DNA from: Pseudobdellovibrionaceae bacterium
Lineage (GTDB): Bacteria; Bdellovibrionota; Bdellovibrionia; Bdellovibrionales; Bdellovibrionaceae
Assembly (NCBI GenBank): GCA_016719575.1
Contig: JADJYV010000013.1
Span: forward strand, 1,364,001-1,428,000
Length of the DNA stretch: 64,000 nt
Reading direction: 5' to 3'
How positions within the stretch are numbered: the stretch's first letter is position 1; the number at the start of each line of letters is the position of its first letter. The translations under genes and the position numbers were made by a program. This document shows, in pieces, positions 53,732 to 61,926 of the stretch. The notes below the pieces were generated by a model. The model was not told the DNA's origin. It saw only the letters and a list, made by a program, of their open reading frames with translations, and did no database searches.

Positions 53732-53825
53732 ATAAATAAACCCCTGCGACTGCTCGCATTTCTTTAAAAGTTAAAAGAATAAGAATGGTAGGTTTATTTA
53801 TGCTCTCATAATCCTCTGGTAAGCC
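53732..53825 (-). promoter_or_regulatory. Attenuation-type leader of the ABC-F gene
   Basis: On the minus strand: AGAGGA, then a three-codon ORF ATGAGAGCATAA (53809-53798, M-R-A). Its stop lies in the arm ATAAATAAACC (53801-53791), which pairs with GGTTTATTTAT (53742-53732), the spacer right before the ABC-F ATG and next to its AGGGG site. A second possible leader ATGCGAGCAGTC (53756-) also begins M-R-A. A small hairpin GCGA-GCAG-TCGC sits between. A stalled ribosome on the leader would free the start. Confidence 0.65.
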
Positions 53826-53921
53826 CAGAGATTTACAATGTTATACGGTTTCGCCAAAAAAAGCAATACGGCTTATGGCTTGGTGCGACCAATTGACTTA
53901 AAGGTTCTTATTACCAGCCAT

Positions 53922-55184
53922 TCAACCCTTGCTAATTTTATCTGCTGGTATTCTTCTCAATTCGGCGAGTGAAAGTGTGGCAACTTTATTCTCGGGTTTT
54001 AAGGTAAGAACATCCGTTGCCCCTTTGGTTTCCTCGGCGAGCATTCCCACATACATCAATGTTGTTTTTAGGTCGTCGTGTCCAACGATTGCTTGAACTT
54101 TGATGACGGGAACACCTTGTAATAAAAGATTGGTGATAAATGTCCCACGGATGCCGTGAAACTTTGTTTGTCTAATTTTTAATGCCTTTTGAAACTGGCG
54201 AATGATTTGTGCCGACTTTCCATTTTTCCAGTCTTGAATACGAGGCAAAATATATTCGCCGTGCTTGCCTCTCAATCCCAAGAAACACTCTAATAAGTCC
54301 AAATTGATGGGAACCGTTCGGTCTTTTTTTCCTTTGGTCGGTTGATGGGTTTCAGTTTTCCAATCGTAGTTTTCCCGAATGAAAAGTAAGCGGTTCTCCC
54401 AATCTACATTTTCCCATTTCATTGAATATAATTCGCCTGACCTTGCCCCTGTAAGATAGGCGACCGTGTAAACATCTGCCCAATCTTGGTTTACCGTTTT
54501 GGCATAGTCAATTAGGGCAATCATTTCGTTGTGTTTCATTACGGTTGGGTAATTCAATTTTTTCTTGCCACGAATATAAATCCCCATCGCTGGGTTGTGT
54601 TTCATTCGGCCCCTATCAACCATAAATTTGAAAACACCCCGAATGAATTTGAGGATGTTCATTCTCGTTGCCGACTTTACTTTTTCCTCGTCGTTCTTTT
54701 TGAGTTCCTCGCTGTTGATGAAATTTTCTATCTGTTCACTCGTAAAATCGCTCAACCACTTCTTGTTCCAAATGGCGGTGTGCTTTTTCAAGGTGCTAAT
54801 GGTGGTGTCCATCGTATTAAAAGAAATTTTCTTGTCTTTGTATCGTGCCTCTAATCGCCCAAAGTATTCTTCACAGGCATTACCCCAAGTGGCATCCTTG
54901 CCCTCGTGCTTGATGGCGAGTTGAGATAATTCTTCCATCAATTCGTTTCGCTTTTGAATGGCGAGGAGTAGGCTTGTGATATTTCTTGCCCGTTTGAAAA
55001 TTTGCTTGGGTGGTTTGTTCGCATCAACTTTTATTCTGCGATACACTCGCACATCATAAATGTTTTTTGATGGATGCTTAAAAATGCCGTCTCGCTCTTT
55101 CAGCCAGCCGTCCGCATTTTTTTCGTAAACCTCAATTTTCTTTTTCTTGAGGTTTTTGCTTTCGTTATTTTGTTCATCGCTCAT
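53922..55184 (-). CDS. Tyrosine recombinase (integrase)
   Basis: 420 residues. N-terminal basic region and core-binding domain (ISFNTMDTTISTLKKHTAIW), catalytic domain with Arg in YLTGARSGELYSMKWENVDW, His-x-x-Arg in KFHGIRGTFITNLL, GHDDLKTTLMYVG (His and nucleophile Tyr). All five catalytic positions are visible. It lies at the ssrA end of the element, the usual arrangement for ssrA-specific integrases. Its att arms are probably the repeats at 48.2 and 55.7-55.8 kb. Confidence 0.92.
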   Translation of the reverse strand: MSDEQNNESKNLKKKKIEVYEKNADGWLKERDGIFKHPSKNIYDVRVYRRIKVDANKPPKQIFKRARNITSLLLAIQKRNELMEELSQLAIKHEGKDATWGNACEEYFGRLEARYKDKKISFNTMDTTISTLKKHTAIWNKKWLSDFTSEQIENFINSEELKKNDEEKVKSATRMNILKFIRGVFKFMVDRGRMKHNPAMGIYIRGKKKLNYPTVMKHNEMIALIDYAKTVNQDWADVYTVAYLTGARSGELYSMKWENVDWENRLLFIRENYDWKTETHQPTKGKKDRTVPINLDLLECFLGLRGKHGEYILPRIQDWKNGKSAQIIRQFQKALKIRQTKFHGIRGTFITNLLLQGVPVIKVQAIVGHDDLKTTLMYVGMLAEETKGATDVLTLKPENKVATLSLAELRRIPADKISKG

Positions 55185-55282
55185 TAGTGCCTCGCTCGTC
55201 TCTTATCGTAAAAATCCCAAATAAAATTGAGGCCTAACCCCAGAAAATTAGCCGTGATTTTTTGGGCGATAAGCCATTGGTC

Positions 55283-55633
55283 TTATTTGTTTGCCAGCAT
55301 CGTTTCCATCATCGCCTTAATGAGTTTTTGGTTGTCCTTGGTGAGTTTACCCACATTGTCTTTTATGAAATCCTCGTCCGTGCTTTCTTTTTCCCAATTA
55401 CGGCAAAGTTCATAAAAGTATTTCGCTCCAATTTTCCCGTAGAGGTCTAAATAGGGCTTTAATCTTTCGCCTTGTGGACAATCGGCACGGCCATTTTCAA
55501 TCTGTGAAATGTAGGAGTCGCTGACTCCAAGGAGTTTTCCTGCCTGTTTCATTGAAAGGCCGTGTTTCTCTCTCAAACTTTTTAAAACTCGTCCCTCTGG
55601 ACTCACGATGACTTGGCTTGTTCGCTTGCTCAT
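55283..55633 (-). CDS. XRE-family regulator of the element
   Basis: 116 residues. HTH: LREKHGLSMKQAGKLLGVSD then SYISQIENGRADCPQGERLK. The C-terminus is helical. It lies directly upstream of the integrase gene, a common place for the regulator controlling excision. Confidence 0.85.
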   Translation of the reverse strand: MSKRTSQVIVSPEGRVLKSLREKHGLSMKQAGKLLGVSDSYISQIENGRADCPQGERLKPYLDLYGKIGAKYFYELCRNWEKESTDEDFIKDNVGKLTKDNQKLIKAMMETMLANK

Positions 55634-55703
55634 AGGCCAATATATGAGGGAAACATTCCAAAATGTCCACTAATTTGACTACACACTTACTTTTTATGTA
55701 GCC

Positions 55704-55832
55704 AGTGATGCCCAAAGGACATCAAAAGGGCATCGCCAGAAATTTTTGTAATGGGGTGTCGTGGCTTTTAAGTGCGAGATGGCGGAAATTTTTGTAATAC
55801 AAATTATTAAAATCACTGGATATTTTTGTAAT
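55704..55832 (+). repeat. Right-end integrase arm-site candidates
   Basis: AGTGATGCCCAAA (55704-55716) is the complement of the left-end 13-mer. AAATTTTTGTAAT at 55740 and 55786 and ATATTTTTGTAAT at 55820 share TTTTTGTAAT, with start spacings of 46 and 34 bp. Confidence 0.65.
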
Positions 55833-55893
55833 GAGACCAAAGCCCCCCGTTTTAAAGGGGGCTGGCTCATCTCAACTATAAGTGGGAGAAATT

Positions 55894-56238
55894 TGGTGGA
55901 GGCGGGGGGAATTGAACCCCCGTCCGCAAGTGATCCACGATAAGGCGCTACATACTTAGTCGGTGATTTAGTTTGTCTGTGTAGCTTCCGCCGACAAAAT
56001 ATACACAGACACTCCCCCAGCTTTATTTAAGCCTCGCCGCTGGAGAAAACCAGCAAGGCCGAGGTTTCTAAATGACGAGCTTTCTGGGAACGAAACCAAA
56101 TCCCAGAAGCTCGTGCAGTCACTAAGCTGCAAGTGCGTAATCGTTGCCAATTACAAAGTGCATGTTTTTAACGAGGTCCTCATACTCCCCGGTATGCTCC
56201 TTATGCTTCAGCACCCACGTCGAAGCCGTGTCGCCCCC
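55894..56238 (-). ncRNA. ssrA: Transfer-messenger RNA (tmRNA)
   Basis: About 345 nt. The 5' end GGGGGCGACACGGCTTCGAC pairs with the 3' end ...CGCCTCCACCA; the T arm is GGGGG TTCAATT CCCCC. The tag frame reads GGC AAC GAT TAC GCA CTT GCA GCT TAG (56148-56122), giving GNDYALAA, with the typical TAATT just before the resume codon. It rescues stalled ribosomes and tags the peptide for degradation. Its 3' end is the integration target of the element to the left. Confidence 0.95.
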
Positions 56239-56517
56239 ACATGTGTTTTTGATCTTAACATAGATATCCTAATTTCTAAAAAACTAGTTATCTTGTCCTT
56301 TTTTTTTATTTCTTCAACATAAAAAAAATCGCAAATTTACTAAAAACGAAGATTGAACTTAATTTCGTCTTATCTGAATCTTGACAAGTTTCTATCTTAG
56401 GCAATGAAAAAAACAGACCAAAATCATATTATTTCGGCGAGTTATCAACCAAATCCACAGAGTTATCCACAGATGTGCATAAAAATTGGGCCCTTTTTGA
56501 CACTGAATTTAAGGTAA
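56239..56517. other. ssrA upstream region with DnaA-box-like sites
   Basis: AT-rich. A plausible -10 (TAAGAT) lies near 56252 for the leftward ssrA transcript. TTATCCACA at 56463-56471 matches the DnaA box consensus exactly, with near-matches TTATCAACC (56442) and AATCCACAG close by. Confidence 0.5.
56463..56471 (+). promoter_or_regulatory. Consensus DnaA box
   Basis: TTATCCACA, exact match to the consensus. Two degenerate neighbours occur within 30 bp. It may titrate DnaA or regulate nearby transcription; too few boxes are seen for an origin. Confidence 0.5.
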
Positions 56518-57486
56518 TTAAATTATGTTGTGCGTCGCGGCGCTGTCTTCGACAGAAAATTTTGGCGTCGCTTTCGGTGCAGCATTAGTTACCGGAAAGA
56601 GCTGAATATTTAACTGATAGACTCGCTCGCCCTTTGAACTCATGCGCGCAATTGAGTTGTCTTTATTTATCTGCTTTCGGATTTGGCGCAGCTTGAATTT
56701 TACCTCTTCGAACTCCTGTTTGGTTAAACTCAAGGTTAAAGTCCCAAACTCCCGCTCTGTTGCGCCGTCTTGGTAGAGAGATTCTAGCCCCAGATACATC
56801 AGCTGTGCTTGCAGCTTTCTGACCAGTGCCACCGGCACATCCTCGCTTGACTCAATCAATGCACGAGATTTTTTTACCACTTGAGTTTCCGGATCCAAAA
56901 CCAACTCACCCGAAGCAAATAAGCTATGCAACGCTTGCTCGATCTCATCCTCAGAGGCCTTCCCCCTTAGCAAGGCACGCAAAGTTTTAACATCATAACA
57001 AACCCCCTCTTGGTCTACCATCGCGTAAATCACCCAGGCTGCCCAATTCGGAATTTTATCCCAAGTTCTCTGATCAATTTCTCCATTACGAAGCTTTATC
57101 TGGACCCGATGTTCAGATAGCTTTTTTAAAAAAATATTACGTTCTGCAGGATCTGTCGCCTGACAATATGATACTAATAAATCAAAGTCCTCAGTCTGCT
57201 CCTTATTCAGTCCCAAGGCCTTTGCAAATTTTAAAACCATTTCTGGCGAAAGATTTCTCCGTCCTTCAATGATCATCTTTAAATAGTTTGGAGACTTGAT
57301 ATTCGCACCCGCCGAAAAAGTTGCATAGCTATAGGGACGCAAGTCTCTCGCCGAAAGCTCCCGCCTATAGTCGAAAAATTTGGATAAAAACAAACGGTAA
57401 TCCATGTAATCTGACACATGGGGAGTTCCTATGGAAACATCTGAATTGCCTGGGGACTTTGAAAACTCAAGCTGGGTTCCTTGCAT
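56518..57486 (-). CDS. TIGR02147-family regulator-like protein
   Basis: 322 residues. VSDYMDYRLFLSKFFDYRRE opens the family domain; an HTH-like part follows (SYATFSAGANIKSPNYLKMI, EGRRNLSPEMVLKFAKAL) and the DUF4423 region ends LNIQLFPVTNAA. AAGGAGG precedes the ATG. The family is abundant in Bdellovibrio and is presumed to regulate transcription. It lies downstream of a lipoprotein gene on the same strand (69-bp gap). Confidence 0.85.
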   Translation of the reverse strand: MQGTQLEFSKSPGNSDVSIGTPHVSDYMDYRLFLSKFFDYRRELSARDLRPYSYATFSAGANIKSPNYLKMIIEGRRNLSPEMVLKFAKALGLNKEQTEDFDLLVSYCQATDPAERNIFLKKLSEHRVQIKLRNGEIDQRTWDKIPNWAAWVIYAMVDQEGVCYDVKTLRALLRGKASEDEIEQALHSLFASGELVLDPETQVVKKSRALIESSEDVPVALVRKLQAQLMYLGLESLYQDGATEREFGTLTLSLTKQEFEEVKFKLRQIRKQINKDNSIARMSSKGERVYQLNIQLFPVTNAAPKATPKFSVEDSAATHNII

Positions 57487-57555
57487 AAAAACTGCCTCCT
57501 TATCTAGGCCTCTAAGTTGAACCCAAGCTTTTTGATATTACAACGAAATTTGTTC

Positions 57556-58752
57556 CTACATTTCTATTGATCTCTCCGTAAGTGGTAAAATCGGTCGCAC
57601 AAGTCTCATGATGGTCAACTTGAACGCATCCTGATCGTATCCTCCACGCGGGCGCATCGTTAAATCTAATTTAATCTGACCGAGACCATTGTTGTTAATA
57701 ATGCGGGCAGAACCGACGCTGTTTGCAAGGTTACTACTAGAATTCACCCATGCATCTCCACTCTCTGCTTGAATATCTATTTTAGTCCCGACCTCCGGTG
57801 CCAAGAGTGGTCCCGAATAAATCATCAACTCGCCGTTATGCCCCCAAATTTGTACCTCAAAGCCCGACCTCCCATTAACAACCTCAAAGGCCTTGAACCT
57901 TATCTCTTTCATTTTTTCGTCAGTCTCAATATTTAAAATGGAATTAATCCAAAAACTTCTCATGCTTTCATACTCAGGGTTCGCCGAGCGCTTGCCAGGT
58001 AAATTCGCAAAAACATCCGCAAGAGAGTCTCTAAACAGAATTCGAACTACACTTCGAGTGCCCGGCTCGCCAATTAGCAATTTCAACATCGAAGTTTCAC
58101 AACCACGATTTGCATCCATACATTTTATCGACGCTTCGATTTTCTGTGTCCCTGTTTTTTGGGTCACCTCAAGCGCTGTCACTCGATTTTGGCTCCTTGC
58201 GCCAGTAAGAACGTAGTTTTTTGATGAGCCCGCCTCGCTTAACTCGAGTACTATATTAAACTCGTCTGACGTTCTATCGATTCTTGCAGAAAGAACCGAC
58301 ATGGCGGCCTTGGTGTTGCGAGCCTTCGTTTCAGAATCGATATTTTTTCCTTCGCTTCGCATTCGTAGAAAAGTCAACAAACTATCCGGAGCACTGCCAG
58401 TATACAGTAAACCTGAACTGTCTTTCGCTCCTGTGTATCTCTTCGTAAATCTCTCCTCATCAATTTGCGAAGGATTGCTCGGATCATAGCCGCTATTAGA
58501 ATCTTCTTTGAGAGGCTTTGGGCTTTTTTGATCTGCCCCCCCCTCAGTCTCGGGTGCCGCAGGAATTTCTATGCCACCGCCACCGCCACCGCCTTCGCCA
58601 CCCGGATTCGTCGGAGCCTCTTCACCTTGCTTTGGCGCTGGTGAGCCAGCAGCGGGATGAACCACCTTTTTTTCGCCGCAACTTGAAAGCACCATAATTG
58701 CCGAAATTGCTGCCAGAGAACTTAAAACTATTTTGTAAGATGGGCGATTCAT
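57556..58752 (-). CDS. Lipoprotein of unknown function
   Basis: 398 residues from ATG 58752 (GGAGGG upstream). Lipobox VLSSCG. A glycine- and proline-rich spacer (NPGGEGGGGGGGIEIPAAPE) leads to a C-terminal domain with FNIVLELSEAG, SIKCMDANRGCETSML and QIKLDLTMRPRGGYD. Probably attached to the envelope with a flexible tether. Gene pair with the TIGR02147 regulator. Confidence 0.75.
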   Translation of the reverse strand: MNRPSYKIVLSSLAAISAIMVLSSCGEKKVVHPAAGSPAPKQGEEAPTNPGGEGGGGGGGIEIPAAPETEGGADQKSPKPLKEDSNSGYDPSNPSQIDEERFTKRYTGAKDSSGLLYTGSAPDSLLTFLRMRSEGKNIDSETKARNTKAAMSVLSARIDRTSDEFNIVLELSEAGSSKNYVLTGARSQNRVTALEVTQKTGTQKIEASIKCMDANRGCETSMLKLLIGEPGTRSVVRILFRDSLADVFANLPGKRSANPEYESMRSFWINSILNIETDEKMKEIRFKAFEVVNGRSGFEVQIWGHNGELMIYSGPLLAPEVGTKIDIQAESGDAWVNSSSNLANSVGSARIINNNGLGQIKLDLTMRPRGGYDQDAFKLTIMRLVRPILPLTERSIEM

Positions 58753-59050
58753 TATTAACCCTCCGTAAGGTAATCTGAAATCCTCATCAGCAATGCTAAT
58801 GCCAAAACACAACTTCTCTAAAACAACTCAATTTCATTTAATGGAATTGCTAAGCCTGCTTCTGGAAATTTTTTCATACTTGTTTAAAATTGCAGCGCCG
58901 CGAATAAATATTAGAGTTTTTATGGATTTTCGAATTTACAAACTCATTCAAACTCGCCAAACCAATTTGAAAATTTATATGTTGAAAAAGTGAGCAAAAG
59001 ATTGTAAATCGTAGCAAAGAATTTTCTTATTTACAGAAGTGGAACGTTGC
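58753..59050. other. Intergenic region between divergent genes
   Basis: Divergent promoter region of the lipoprotein and XRE genes, AT-rich, about 300 bp. A 66-codon plus frame (58793-58993) has no ribosome binding site and I do not support it. Confidence 0.4.
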
Positions 59051-59317
59051 ATGAACTTATCGAAATTTTTAAAAGAAAAAAGACTAGAAGCTGGCCTTTC
59101 TCAAGGCACGGTTGCCAAAAAATTAGGCTACACGAGCCCTCAATTTATTAGTAATTGGGAACGTGGACTTTCTCAGCCGCCAGTGGCAACGCTTCGCAAA
59201 ATTGCCCAACTCTATAATATCTCAGTAAATGATATGTTTGACATTATGTTAAAAGCAACAATTGAACAGGTAACGGCTGAGCTGACAGAAAAATTCTACA
59301 AACAAAAAGTAAAGTAG
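59051..59317 (+). CDS. XRE-family DNA-binding protein
   Basis: 88 residues from ATG 59051. HTH: EKRLEAGLSQGTVAKKLGYT then SPQFISNWERGLSQPPVATL. C-terminal helix IEQVTAELTEKFYKQKVK. It precedes the frameshifted unknown gene on the same strand. Confidence 0.85.
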   Translation: MNLSKFLKEKRLEAGLSQGTVAKKLGYTSPQFISNWERGLSQPPVATLRKIAQLYNISVNDMFDIMLKATIEQVTAELTEKFYKQKVK

Positions 59318-59372
59318 TTTTATAATTTTACGACTCTTTTTAAATGATTGAATCGCAACGGGTTGGATAATT

Positions 59373-60118
59373 ATGAATGTCTCTTTAGATATTAATAGCC
59401 TACATCTTAATGATGCAGACGTAAGTTCCGATCTGACTGCTGAGATCATCCAGCAAGTTGAACTTATTTATGGATTAATTTCGAGGGCGTCTATTCCTGT
59501 TCGCCCCTACACGCCGAAGTCTATTCAAATTTTATTGAGTCTAAATCGAGAAAAAAAAGTCAAAATACGTCAGCACTTGCAGAGCTGGAGTTCAATTCTC
59601 ATGTCGGCCGATGGCCCCCTCGAAAAAGTCGACGAGCGCCATATGGCCAATAAGGCGTTGGGGTACTTCAAAACTTTAGGTTAAAGAATTACGATTGGCA
59701 GGACACCTCTTCAGATCAAATTATTGAAATTTATAATCCTGAGGGAATACAACTTTATCGAAGTTTGAACTTTTTTAAGACCTGCGGCTACTCTCTTCTT
59801 GATCTCTGTGTCAACGAATGGTTCGTCCTCTGGGAGCGCCCGAAAGCTGTTATCGACAAAATGTTTTCAGCAGTTAAAGATATTATAAGCGGCCAGCGGA
59901 CCAACTATAAATTTGATGAAATTGGCCCGCACCTTATCCGCGAGACCTATGACGATGGCACAACCCAGCCTTTTCAGCCAAGGGCCGCCATCGTTGAATT
60001 CAAAAATATTTATCCCGCCTACAGTCTGGATAAAAAATATATAATTGGTTTTGTCTGCACAAGCGTCGCAAAAGTTGTCGCTGTTGGCGACGAGACATTA
60101 AAGATTGATTTTATTTAG
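59373..60118 (+). pseudogene. Unknown protein split by a -1 frame change
   Basis: Frame 1 (59373-59684) encodes SLDINSLHLNDADVSSDLTA to NKALGYFKTLG. Frame 2 takes over without gap as LKNYDWQDTSSDQIIEIYNP and runs through LDLCVNEWFVLWERPKAVID and PAYSLDKKYIIGFVCTSVAK to 60118. The combined product would be about 248 residues. The switch is at ACTTTAGGTTAAAG (59673). No classical slippery heptamer is seen, so frameshift mutation or sequencing indel is likelier than recoding. Family unknown. Confidence 0.6.
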
Positions 60119-60136
60119 TCAGCAACGGAAGAAGCC

Positions 60137-61117
60137 CTAAGAGACCCTTTCCACCTGGCTCGATGTATTATTAATTTCTGCCGGTGCCAAAACTGCCACA
60201 ATATCCTTCGGCTTGTTTTCTAATATCCACCTAAAATACGGATCTGTATTATATGAATCCCCTAGGGCTTGTCGAACTGGTCCATGCAGCTTATCCAAGT
60301 GGTACCAGGGCACATCCGGAAACATGTGATGCTCTATGTGGTAGTTAAAATTGAGCACTACAAAGCGAGCAATCCACTTTGGGTAGGCACAACTTCGAAC
60401 TGTTAAATACTGCTGCCAGGCGGGAAATTTTTCTTCTCCACGAAATTGCGGGAGTTGCAGATGATGTGGCAAGTTTACAACTTCGATTGCGACAAAAAAC
60501 AAGAACAATGCCGGCCCCAGGACTCCCAGGGAAAATTCAAGTGGAGCCATCAAAAGCAAAGTCCCCCAAAATAATATTGGTGCCACAAGACTCATTAATA
60601 CTTTTATTGAACCTACGTTTTGTCGATAAATCTTAAGTGAGATCTGCCAAAAAACTACATGCTGAAGGATCGCCAAAATTGGAAACCAAGTCTTCCAGAT
60701 TCTAGAAAGAAATCTCTGCGACTGAAGAGACATCTTCGGCACGGCCAACACAAGCCCCATCACGGAGTCCTTTTCTACATTTCCGCTCCAGTGATGATGG
60801 CTCAAGTGGCTCTTACGCCAAGTTTCATAAGGAAAAAGTCCCGCTGCGCCGCTCACAATGCCAACAGCATCATTGATAAATTTATTTTTTGAAACAGCAT
60901 TATGAACAGCTTCGTGCATCACTCCAAAGCTTCGAAACATAAATACCGACACAAAGGGACCGCCAAGATAACGTATCCAAGAGCCTTCAAACTGTCTCCA
61001 CAAAAAGATAATCCCCAAAATGAGTGCCGCATTTTGCAATAAGTAGATCGGAAGTGCCGACACTTCCTGTTCAAGATTTAGACTATGCCGAATTTTAATA
61101 TATGTCGCGCGATCCAC
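60137..61117 (-). CDS. Membrane fatty acid desaturase
   Basis: 326 residues. Three histidine boxes: HEAVH, HLSHHH and HIEHHMFPDVP, plus several TM helices. It inserts a double bond into acyl chains with a di-iron centre. It follows the GNAT-like gene after 12 bp in one operon. Confidence 0.9.
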   Translation of the reverse strand: MDRATYIKIRHSLNLEQEVSALPIYLLQNAALILGIIFLWRQFEGSWIRYLGGPFVSVFMFRSFGVMHEAVHNAVSKNKFINDAVGIVSGAAGLFPYETWRKSHLSHHHWSGNVEKDSVMGLVLAVPKMSLQSQRFLSRIWKTWFPILAILQHVVFWQISLKIYRQNVGSIKVLMSLVAPILFWGTLLLMAPLEFSLGVLGPALFLFFVAIEVVNLPHHLQLPQFRGEEKFPAWQQYLTVRSCAYPKWIARFVVLNFNYHIEHHMFPDVPWYHLDKLHGPVRQALGDSYNTDPYFRWILENKPKDIVAVLAPAEINNTSSQVERVS

Positions 61118-61129
61118 TGGTGCCTTTCA

Positions 61130-61822
61130 TCATGCGGCCTTTTGTAACTCCGCCAAAGGATAAACTTCTCTGCGGTCTAAGACCACCATACGAGATTCCC
61201 AAAGTTCCTCAACAAGACCACTCAGATCCTGCGGCGGATGGCTTGCAATCACATCATGAAAAAACCCCATCAACTCAACTGTATCTCCGTGTCCCGATGG
61301 GACCTCATAAGCAATTTGCTCGGCCCCCCACTTACCACAAGCTCCTTGCACATTACGATCGCGACGTAAGGCCGCCGTCATGCCCTCTGCACCTGAGTGC
61401 AAGAATGTTTTTGCAACCAACCCCATCAAAAGATCTTTCATCGAAAAACCGAGCGTCGTTCGACGCGCATTTTTCGCGACTGTAAAGTTACTACACACGA
61501 TAATATGATCACCGTGACTTCGTAGTTTCATAATGTGGGTTTCGCCCCAGTTTGAAAAATAAGAATCTTTAGAAAAGGTCTCCATTTTAGGGTCTGCCCA
61601 ACGATAAAAACACAGCGCCAGACATTCGTTTTCTTTAAAAACAGCTCCGATAAAATCTTGCCGCGTAAATGCATCCGACTTCAAAAATCCCGGTGGCTTT
61701 CCAAGCTCGTTAAAAGCTTCTGTCCAAGTTTGCTCCCAACAACGATAGACTTCACGATAGACGGACTCTTTTTCTTTTTCTGGCCACTGCCCTGGCACAA
61801 TTACATATCTTAAACCTTCCAT
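61130..61822 (-). CDS. GNAT-fold-like protein paired with the desaturase
   Basis: About 230 residues from ATG 61822 (GGGGAGG upstream); an earlier in-frame start gives 33 unlikely residues. RYVIVPGQWPEKEKESVYRE, FTRQDFIGAVFKENECLALC and KNARRTTLGFSMKDLLMGLV suggest an acyl-homoserine-lactone-synthase- or GNAT-like fold, but no motif is decisive. Operon with a desaturase hints at acyl-chain substrates. Confidence 0.6.
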   Translation of the reverse strand: MEGLRYVIVPGQWPEKEKESVYREVYRCWEQTWTEAFNELGKPPGFLKSDAFTRQDFIGAVFKENECLALCFYRWADPKMETFSKDSYFSNWGETHIMKLRSHGDHIIVCSNFTVAKNARRTTLGFSMKDLLMGLVAKTFLHSGAEGMTAALRRDRNVQGACGKWGAEQIAYEVPSGHGDTVELMGFFHDVIASHPPQDLSGLVEELWESRMVVLDRREVYPLAELQKAA

Positions 61823-61926
61823 AAACCTCCCCAAAAAGCAGGTTAAGTTTATAAACATTTTTCCTTTATAAAAAGACCAGTCAAGCAGTTCGGCAAAAAA
61901 TTTAGATGTTTGTCCGGACAAAATAA

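Larger units (their letters stand above)
48157..55902 (-). mobile_element. ssrA-integrated mobilizable element with ABC-F cargo, 7.7 kb
   Basis: Bounded by TGGTGGAGG at the left (48157) and inside the 3' end of intact ssrA at the right (55894). Carries a tyrosine integrase at the ssrA end, XRE regulator, ABC-F protein, and the module small protein - FtsK-like ATPase - Rep_trans protein, in the same order as helP-conQ-nicK in ICEBs1/Tn916 relatives. No VirB4-like or lytic/pilus gene was seen, so it probably depends on another conjugation system. Arm-type repeats occur at both ends. Confidence 0.75.

Noticed and set aside
48157..55902. The element as a filamentous prophage
   Set aside because: Rep_trans and a membrane ATPase also occur in filamentous phages, but no coat, minor coat or secretin-like genes are present, and the ATPase has its TM at the N-terminus like TcpA/ConQ, not like Zot.
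56400..56520. A replication origin near ssrA
   Set aside because: Only one exact DnaA box and no dnaA, dnaN or AT-rich unwinding element with repeats.
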